35,973 nt of DNA from positions 1 through 35,973 of the forward strand of contig JAVEEN010000075.1 of NCBI GenBank assembly GCA_030840445.1, given 5' to 3'. This DNA is from Pseudonocardiales bacterium. Lineage in GTDB: Bacteria; Actinomycetota; Actinomycetes; Mycobacteriales; Jatrophihabitantaceae. Shown in pieces: positions 30,754 through 35,973 of the stretch (position 1 is its first letter; the number at the start of each line of letters is the position of its first letter). The translations under genes were made by a program, and so were the position numbers. Below the pieces are notes generated by a model, which saw only the letters and a program-made list of their open reading frames with translations, did not search any database and was not told the origin of the DNA.

Positions 30754-32379
30754 TCATGCATGCTGTCGCTGGTAGACCTCGCTCATTGGCGTCATCGCGA
30801 TCGAGACGTCCAGCAACCGCACCCCGCTCATCCCCAGCAGCTCGTTCAGGCCATCGCGCAACGAGGCAAGGTCCTCGGCTCGCCGTGCGGTAACACCTAG
30901 CGCCTGCGCGACGGCGACCAGATCGATCGCGTCTTCGAAGGTGCCCTCGCGGGTATCCAGATCGCCCAGTACCAGCTTGTGATACTCCGAGCCGTAGCCA
31001 CGATTGTTCATCACCAACACCAACAGGTCCCGACCGAAACGGACCGCGGACTGCAGCTCCTGCAGGTTCATCGCCATGCTGCCGTCACCTTCCAGGGCAA
31101 CGACCAACCCGCCCGGCTCGGCTACCGCCGCCCCGACAGCGAGCGGCAACGCCTGCCCAATCAGGGCAAAACCGCAGCCGAACTGAAACCGGCGGTGATC
31201 GTTCGTGCGCAGGTATGGCGCGAGGAAATACCAGAAGTGCCCGATGCCGACGACGAAGTAAGCATCCTCGGGCAGCACTTCGTTGAACACCGAGACCACG
31301 GCCCATGGGTTGGGCCCGTCCGGTTCTGGTGCAGCGATCAGCGCCTCCTGGCGGCTACCCTCGACCGCGAGCCGATCAAGGGTGGTCTGGGTTCGCAACC
31401 CCACGCGCGGCTCCGGCAACTGCTTCGCCAATGCCTGCACCAGATCAGCGGCATCACCGGTCAGGTGGACTACCCGCTCGGGCGCCGGATCCCAAAGCTC
31501 GGAGGGTGCGCGGTTGTCGATCCGGACGATCGAGGCGCTGCCGAAAGCCGCGCCTGCCTCGGTGTTGTAGAGGTCCAGCGCCGCCCCGACGATGAGCACG
31601 ACATCGGCCTCGGCGGCAAGCTCCCGGGCGAGGGGGGTGGCCATCCAGCCCGTCAGCTCCAGCCGGAAAGGCTCGCTGCCCAGGACACCCTTGGCGCCCA
31701 CCGTCGTGAGGAAGGCGGCGCCCAGACCACGTCCCAAGTCGAGCACCTCGGCGATGCAACCAGTGGCGCCGTGGCCCACGACAACCAGCGGAGCCCGGGA
31801 GCCGGCCAACAACCGGACGGCGGCATCGAGGTTCGGCTCATCCCGCGGCGCCACCGGCTTAATCAACGGCGCGGCTTGGGGAAGCTGCTCTAGTTCAGCC
31901 CCGAACACGTCGATGACGACCGAGAGGACGCATGGTGTGCCGCCACGGGCGATAGCCAGAGACCGAGCCAGCGCATCAGCCAGGTCGGCGGCCGAGTCGA
32001 CCCGGATGTAGATGGCACCGCACGCCTGGACCCAGGCGGCCTGCTCGGCGGACTGGGCCTGCCCCGGCGGGTACTCGCTGGTCTCGGCAGTGATCAACAA
32101 CACAGATCGGCGGGTTCGCACGGCGGCGGTCAGTGCGGCCAGCGACTGTGCCAGACCCGGTCCCATGGTCACGGTCGCGACGCCCACATCGCCGAGCGCC
32201 GCGGCGTAACCGTCGGCCATGCCCAGCGCGCCGGCTTCGTGCCAGGCGGGGCACCACAGGGTGCCCGGCAGTCGGTTATAGGCCGAGATCCAATGCATAT
32301 TCCCGTCGCCTATAACTCCAAAGACCACGCTGACGCCGTGGCCTGCTAGCAGCGCGGCGAACGCCTGGTAGGCCTTCAC
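30754..32379 (-). CDS. ThDP-dependent enzyme of the acetolactate synthase/benzoylformate decarboxylase family
   Basis: The 541-residue product has the three domains of the POX/ALS family. The PYR domain has KAYQAFAALLAGHGVSVVFGVIGDGN and the activating-Glu region AWHEAGALGMADGYA, then a central domain, then the PP domain with ThDP motif GDGSMAMNLQELQSAVRFGRDLLVLVMNNRGYG. Reactions in this family include 2-oxo acid decarboxylation, carboligation and C-C hydrolysis of cyclic diketones; motifs do not settle which. GTG 32379 is preferred because AAGGGGG lies five bases upstream. The ORF track start at 32418 lacks this. It is the first gene of the unit containing the paired dehydrogenases. Confidence 0.85.
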   Translation of the reverse strand: MKAYQAFAALLAGHGVSVVFGVIGDGNMHWISAYNRLPGTLWCPAWHEAGALGMADGYAAALGDVGVATVTMGPGLAQSLAALTAAVRTRRSVLLITAETSEYPPGQAQSAEQAAWVQACGAIYIRVDSAADLADALARSLAIARGGTPCVLSVVIDVFGAELEQLPQAAPLIKPVAPRDEPNLDAAVRLLAGSRAPLVVVGHGATGCIAEVLDLGRGLGAAFLTTVGAKGVLGSEPFRLELTGWMATPLARELAAEADVVLIVGAALDLYNTEAGAAFGSASIVRIDNRAPSELWDPAPERVVHLTGDAADLVQALAKQLPEPRVGLRTQTTLDRLAVEGSRQEALIAAPEPDGPNPWAVVSVFNEVLPEDAYFVVGIGHFWYFLAPYLRTNDHRRFQFGCGFALIGQALPLAVGAAVAEPGGLVVALEGDGSMAMNLQELQSAVRFGRDLLVLVMNNRGYGSEYHKLVLGDLDTREGTFEDAIDLVAVAQALGVTARRAEDLASLRDGLNELLGMSGVRLLDVSIAMTPMSEVYQRQHA

Positions 32380-32440
32380 TGTTGCCCCCTTCATGCCCTG
32401 AGTCGGGGTCGCCGGCACGCGCGACTGGGCGCAAGGCTAA

Positions 32441-32464
32441 CCGGCAAAGTGCCGGAACGGCACT
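32441..32464. promoter_or_regulatory. Overlapping inverted repeats in the divergent ThDP/SDR promoter region
   Basis: CCGGCA-AAG-TGCCGG (32441-32455) overlaps AGTGCCG-GAA-CGGCACT (32448-32464); the TGCCG element is shared. They lie in the 175-base gap between divergent genes. They may be operator sites for an unidentified regulator, or alternate RNA hairpins. The four-copy operator is absent here. Confidence 0.4.
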
Positions 32465-32554
32465 ACGGTGCTTCGCGACAGGCCCCCTTGTGCGAACGCG
32501 GTGCAGGCCCGACGCTGTGCCACACAAGCCACCATTACCCGCAGGAGGAAGACG

Positions 32555-33340
32555 ATGTCCGCACGACTCAAGGGCAAGATCGCGATTGTCACCGGTGCTG
32601 GTTCAGGAATCGGCAGGGCTGCCGCGTTGCGGTTCGCCCTCGAGGGCGCGGTGGTCGTGTGCGCCGATGTGTCCGGTGAGAACGCCGACAAGACCGCCGC
32701 CGAGGCGAGCGCCGCGGGATACCAAGCCGTTGCCAAGCAGGTCGACGTGGCCAACGCGGAGCAAGTGCGGCGATTGGCTGACGAGACCGCCAGCGAGTTC
32801 GGCCGCATCGACGTTCTGTACGCCAATGCCGGCGTCGGCGGGGTCGGCACCGCGATGGACACCGACGAGGCCGAATGGGCCCGGGTGATCGGCATCAACC
32901 TGACCGGGGTCTGGCTCAGTGCGAAGTACGTCCTCCCGCACCTGCTGGCCGCAGGCGGCGGCTCGATCGTCAACCAGGCCAGTATCGGCGGGCTGGTCGG
33001 GGTACCAGCGGTTGCGGCATACGCGGCGGCCAAGGCCGGGGTGATCGGGCTGACCCGCCAGATGGCGCTCGACTACGGGGGCGCCGGCATCCGCGTCAAC
33101 GCGATCGCGCCGGGAACCGTGTCGACCCCGCTCGTGCAGGGCATCTGGGAGAGCGGCGCCGGCTTGGTCAGCGGCGGAGACCTCGCGGCGCGCGAGGCAG
33201 CGGCCGCGGCGATCTACCCACTCAAGCGCATCGGCACCCCGGATGACATAGCGAACCTCGCACTGTTTCTCGCCAGCGACGAGGCCAGCTGGATCACCGG
33301 CGCGGTTTACGTCGTCGACGGTGGCAAGACGGCGAGCTAG
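32555..33340 (+). CDS. Short-chain dehydrogenase/reductase (SDR)
   Basis: A 261-residue classical SDR: cofactor motif TGAGSGIG, acidic residue after strand 2 (VVVCADVSGEN, NAD+-type), NAG in VLYANAGVG, catalytic Ser/Tyr/Lys in NQASIGGLVGVPAVAAYAAAK, and the usual DGG ending (VYVVDGGKT). A segment GIWESGAGLVSGGDLAAREAAAAA enlarges the substrate loop. ATG 32555 follows a near-perfect GCAGGAGGAAG. It would interconvert a hydroxyl and a ketone, perhaps making the ketone that the BVMO-like enzymes use. It is divergent from the ThDP gene; operator copy 4 follows directly after it. Confidence 0.92.
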   Translation: MSARLKGKIAIVTGAGSGIGRAAALRFALEGAVVVCADVSGENADKTAAEASAAGYQAVAKQVDVANAEQVRRLADETASEFGRIDVLYANAGVGGVGTAMDTDEAEWARVIGINLTGVWLSAKYVLPHLLAAGGGSIVNQASIGGLVGVPAVAAYAAAKAGVIGLTRQMALDYGGAGIRVNAIAPGTVSTPLVQGIWESGAGLVSGGDLAAREAAAAAIYPLKRIGTPDDIANLALFLASDEASWITGAVYVVDGGKTAS

Positions 33341-33357
33341 CGTCCGACCTCACCGTC

Positions 33358-33375
33358 GTCAACTCCAACGTTGAC
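33358..33375. promoter_or_regulatory. Shared 18-bp operator, copy 4
   Basis: GTCAACTCCAACGTTGAC has the same half-sites and spacing as copies 1-3. It lies in the 103-base gap between the SDR and the LLM gene, both on the plus strand, and TTGACA (33371-33376) can serve as a -35 box. The matching -10 is unclear (AATGCT at 33394 or nearby). It should control the LLM-CoA-transferase-cyclase operon. Confidence 0.75.
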
Positions 33376-33402
33376 AGACGGCGTCCGGTCATAAATGCTA
33401 CG

Positions 33403-33418
33403 GCTACGTATACGTAGC
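33403..33418. promoter_or_regulatory. Perfect 16-bp palindrome downstream of operator copy 4
   Basis: GCTACGTATACGTAGC equals its reverse complement and lies 27 bases after copy 4, about 26 bases before the LLM start codon. It may bind a second regulator or be part of the leader. No other copy was noticed in the window. Confidence 0.5.
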
Positions 33419-33443
33419 ACTCTCGGTGCCAATAGGAGGAACC

Positions 33444-34532
33444 ATGGACTACGGACTGTTGTTCGAGATGGGTATCCCCAAGCCTTGGACGGCCACCACC
33501 GAGGCAACGGCGTACTGGAACAGCATCGAGCAGGTGAAGGTCGCCGAGCAGTCCGGCTTCACGCACGCCTGGGCCGTCGAGCACCATTTCCGCGAGGAGT
33601 TCTCGCATATGGGCGCGCCCGAGATCTGGCTGGCGGCTGCCGCCCAGCACACCGAGACGATCCGGCTGGGCCACGGCATCGCGCTGTTGCCGACACCGTT
33701 CAACCACCCGGTCCGCGTTGCCGAGCGCATCGGCGCCCTGGACATCCTGTCCCATGGCCGCATCGATTTAGGCACCGGTCGTTCGATCGCCGAGCACGAG
33801 ATCGACGGCTTCGGCATCGATCCCGGTGACACTCGCGGGATGTGGGCCGAATCCGTGGAGCTGATGCAGAAGCTGTGGACGCACCGTGACGAGAACGTCA
33901 GTTTCGACGGGCAGTACGTGAAGCTGCCTCCGCGCAAGGTCTTTCCGCGTCCCGTGCAGGATCCGCATCCACCGATGTGGCTGGCCGCCACCAGCCCGCC
34001 CAGCTACCAGTTGGCTGGGGAGTACGGGCTCGGCGTGCTCGCATTCGGCATGGCTATCGACAAGGACGCGATGGGCCGCCGGCTGGCGGAGTGGCGCGCC
34101 GCCATGGCGACGACAACCCGCGACGTCTCGATGAAGAACGAGCAGGCGGCAATTTTCATGATGTCCTTTTGCGCTCCGACCGACGACGAGGCGATCGCGA
34201 CCTGCGAGCAGGCCTTCGTCGAATACCTCGACGTCACGATCGACCATTTCCTGCGCTGGGGCGAGAAGCGCGAACTGCCGCCGGGCTATGAGTGGTACGC
34301 CAAGGCGGTGAAGCAGGGCGCCCAGTCCGGAAAGGCCAAATTCGAGTACCTCATCGAGAACGGCATGGTGCTCGTCGGCTCGCCGGCCACGATCACAAAG
34401 ACCATCGAGGAGTTCAAGGACACCGGAGCGACACAGATGCTGGTCGCGATGCAGTTGGGCGCGATCCCGCATGAGAAGGTGCTTGAATCCATCAAGCTGT
34501 TCGGCAGTGAGGTCATCCCCAACGTCGGGTGA
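33444..34532 (+). CDS. Luciferase-like (LLM class) flavin-dependent monooxygenase
   Basis: The 362-residue protein fits the bacterial-luciferase TIM-barrel family: MDYGLLFEMGIPKPW, VEHHFREEFSHMGAPEIWLAAAAQHTETIRLGHGIALLP, NHPVRVAERIGALDILSHGRIDLGTGRS, and the nucleotide-contact region PPMWLAATSPPS. Members use FMNH2 or F420 and oxygen for BV oxidation, hydroxylation or desulfonation. It has the length and VEHHF motif of the FMN group. ATG 33444 follows AGGAGGAACC. It opens an operon with a CoA-transferase and cyclase gene, under operator copy 4. No flavin reductase gene lies nearby. Confidence 0.9.
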   Translation: MDYGLLFEMGIPKPWTATTEATAYWNSIEQVKVAEQSGFTHAWAVEHHFREEFSHMGAPEIWLAAAAQHTETIRLGHGIALLPTPFNHPVRVAERIGALDILSHGRIDLGTGRSIAEHEIDGFGIDPGDTRGMWAESVELMQKLWTHRDENVSFDGQYVKLPPRKVFPRPVQDPHPPMWLAATSPPSYQLAGEYGLGVLAFGMAIDKDAMGRRLAEWRAAMATTTRDVSMKNEQAAIFMMSFCAPTDDEAIATCEQAFVEYLDVTIDHFLRWGEKRELPPGYEWYAKAVKQGAQSGKAKFEYLIENGMVLVGSPATITKTIEEFKDTGATQMLVAMQLGAIPHEKVLESIKLFGSEVIPNVG

Positions 34533-34578
34533 CGACCTGATCGGTGCGGCGTCCATCCACGACAAGAGGAGGCATGGC

Positions 34579-35781
34579 GTGACCACGGCAACCGTTCCCG
34601 GTCCGCTGGCGGACCTGCGGGTGCTCGACGCGTCCAACCTCATCGCCGGGCCGTTGACGACAATGCTGCTTGCCGACCTTGGCGCGGACGTCATCAAGCT
34701 CGAGCATCCCCGCGGCGGCGACTCGCTGCGCACCCACGGCGCGCAGAAGGACGGCCATGGCCTGTGGTGGAAAGTGCTCGGGCGGGGCAAGCGCAGTGTC
34801 ACGCTGAATCTCAGCCATCCCCGCGGGCAGGAGGTCTTCCGGCAGCTGGCCGCCAACGTCGACCTCGTGGTGGAGAACTACCGGCCCGGCACCATGCAGC
34901 GGTGGGGGCTTGGTTACGACGTGCTCAGTGCCGCCAACCCGGGTCTGGTGATGGCCCACGTCACCGGCTTCGGACAGACCGGGCCGCTGTCGGCCAACCC
35001 CGGCTTCGGGACTCTGGCCGAGTCGATGAGCGGGTTCGCCAACCGCAACGGAGCGCCGGACGGCCCCCCGACGCTGCCTCCGTTCGGGCTGGCCGACACC
35101 GTTGCCGGTATCACCACCGCGTTCGCCGTCATGACGGCACTGTGGGCGCGGCGGATGACCGGGCACGGACAGGAGGTCGACATCTCGATCATCGAGCCGC
35201 TGCTCACCGTGCTGGAACCGCAACTGATCGAGTACGACCAGATGAACACCGTGATGGGCAGGATGGGCAACCGTTCACCCGTCAATGCGCCGCGGAACAT
35301 GTACCTGTCACGCGATGGCCGCTGGGTCGCGATCTCGACCAGCACCCAGTCCACCGCGGACCGTCTTCTCGTACTGGTCGGGCGTGCGGACTTTCTCGAG
35401 CAGGCCTGGTTTCAGAACTCCCACCAACGCGCTCAACACAGCGATGAGTTGGACGAGGCGGTCGGTTCGTGGGTACTCACCCGCGACGCCGACGAGGTCC
35501 TCGCGGCCTGCCGCGAAGCGGGTGCACCGGCCTCTGTGGTCTTCACCGTGCCCGATATTCTGCGCGATCCTCAGTACGCGGCCATCGGCGCCATCGCCAC
35601 AGTCGAGGATCCGGACCTCGGCCCGCTGCGAATGGCCAACACCCCGTTCAGATTGTCGGCAACGCCGCCGCGCATCCGGTGGTCGGGTCCGCGGCTGGGC
35701 GAACACACCGACGAAGTGCTCGGCAAGCTCGGTCTGAGTGCCGACGAACTGAGCGAGCTGCGCGGGCTCGGAGTGCTGTGA
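34579..35781 (+). CDS. Family III CoA-transferase (CaiB/BaiF type), single domain
   Basis: A 400-residue enzyme with LADLRVLDASNLIAGPLTTMLLADLGADVIKLEHPRGGD, NYRPGTMQRWGLGYDVLSAANPGLV, GFGQTGP and the catalytic-Asp segment FGLADTVAGITTAF, then TGHGQEVDISIIEPLL. By spacing to this last motif the Asp is in place, unlike the first half of the fused CoA-transferase at 10881. GTG 34579 follows AGAGGAGG; the longer ORF overlaps the LLM gene out of context. It is 46 bases after the LLM gene and overlaps the next gene by four bases. It probably activates a carboxylic acid with CoA from another acyl-CoA. Confidence 0.92.
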   Translation: MTTATVPGPLADLRVLDASNLIAGPLTTMLLADLGADVIKLEHPRGGDSLRTHGAQKDGHGLWWKVLGRGKRSVTLNLSHPRGQEVFRQLAANVDLVVENYRPGTMQRWGLGYDVLSAANPGLVMAHVTGFGQTGPLSANPGFGTLAESMSGFANRNGAPDGPPTLPPFGLADTVAGITTAFAVMTALWARRMTGHGQEVDISIIEPLLTVLEPQLIEYDQMNTVMGRMGNRSPVNAPRNMYLSRDGRWVAISTSTQSTADRLLVLVGRADFLEQAWFQNSHQRAQHSDELDEAVGSWVLTRDADEVLAACREAGAPASVVFTVPDILRDPQYAAIGAIATVEDPDLGPLRMANTPFRLSATPPRIRWSGPRLGEHTDEVLGKLGLSADELSELRGLGVL

Positions 35782-35973
35782 GGACAGCACCAGGCTGGAC
35801 AACGCAGAGCGTGGCCGAGTTCGAAGTACTAACCGCTGCGCTCAGCAATTGGGGCAGATGGGGGGCCGACGACGAGTTGGGCACCGTCAACCTGCTCACG
35901 CCAGAACGTGCCGCCGCTGCGGCGGCAGGGGTTCGCTCGGGTGTGACGGTCGGCCTCGGCCGGACCTTGACCA
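35778..35973 (+). CDS. Cyclase-family (kynurenine formamidase-like) hydrolase, N-terminal part
   Basis: The reading frame starts at GTG 35778, overlapping the CoA-transferase stop (GTGA), and is open to the window end (65 codons). The N-terminal sequence LSNWGRWGADDELGTVNLLTPERAAAAAAGVRSGVTVGLGR is the usual opening of the metal-dependent cyclase/KynB-like hydrolase family. The metal-binding HxGTHxD motif would lie beyond the window. GTG 35811 is a second possible start. Members hydrolyse amides or lactones and open rings; here ring opening is a reasonable guess. Confidence 0.78.
   Translation, partial: MRTAPGWTTQSVAEFEVLTAALSNWGRWGADDELGTVNLLTPERAAAAAAGVRSGVTVGLGRTLT

Overview
The window comes from a high-GC Gram-positive bacterium, almost certainly an actinomycete (Actinomycetota). 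The signs are G/C-rich third codon positions, many GTG starts, 4-bp ATGA/GTGA overlaps between genes, likely leaderless mRNAs, and gene families typical of mycobacterial/rhodococcal/pseudonocardial catabolism: Ltp2-like thiolase-fold proteins with DUF35 partners, split MaoC hydratases, paired acyl-CoA dehydrogenases, family III CoA-transferases and TetR regulators. The genus cannot be fixed from sequence alone. No rRNA, tRNA, IS element, CRISPR array or phage gene was seen.

Layout. (1) 1-4172: the tail of a TetR-type regulator, then a LacI-family regulator overlapping a large secreted modular glycosidase-like protein. A perfect 16-bp palindrome sits upstream. This sugar-related unit looks separate from the rest. 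(2) 4224-10519, minus strand: a lipoprotein solute-binding protein, ABC ATPase, fused double permease, serine (beta-lactamase-fold) hydrolase and SDR. (3) 10881-17614, plus strand: a double-domain CoA-transferase, two MaoC-type hydratase subunits, an Ltp2-like thiolase-fold protein, a DUF35 protein and a Baeyer-Villiger-type monooxygenase. (4) 17634-20759: a divergent pair, glutaryl-CoA-dehydrogenase-like enzyme (minus) and an NTF2/SnoaL-FMO fusion (plus). (5) 20773-27458, minus strand: E1alpha, E1beta and E2 of a 2-oxo acid dehydrogenase, two thiolase-fold proteins, a DUF35 protein and a TetR regulator, tightly packed. A small SnoaL-like gene diverges from it. (6) 27983-32379, minus strand: a luciferase-like remnant, two acyl-CoA dehydrogenase subunits and a ThDP enzyme. 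(7) 32555-35973, plus strand: an SDR, a luciferase-like (LLM) monooxygenase, a CoA-transferase and the start of a cyclase-family hydrolase that runs off the window.

How it may work together. From about 4.2 kb to the end the genes read as one catabolic island for an imported, probably cyclic (alicyclic, terpenoid or steroid-like) carbon source. Monooxygenases (LLM, FMO, BVMO) and SDRs would oxidise and lactonise rings, hydrolases would open them, and CoA-transferases would activate acids. Paired dehydrogenases, MaoC hydratases and Ltp2-like proteins would shorten chains, and a 2-oxo acid dehydrogenase would process keto acids. The substrate is inferred, not shown.

The strongest hidden signal is an 18-bp palindrome, GTCAAC-N6-GTTGAC. 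It occurs four times, always between genes: 10823, 18861, 27490 and 33358. Its ends supply TTGACA-like -35 boxes, on both strands at the divergent promoters. I propose it is the operator of the TetR protein encoded at 20773-21426, last gene of an operon that starts at one of these sites. The four sites would tie at least five transcription units into one regulon.
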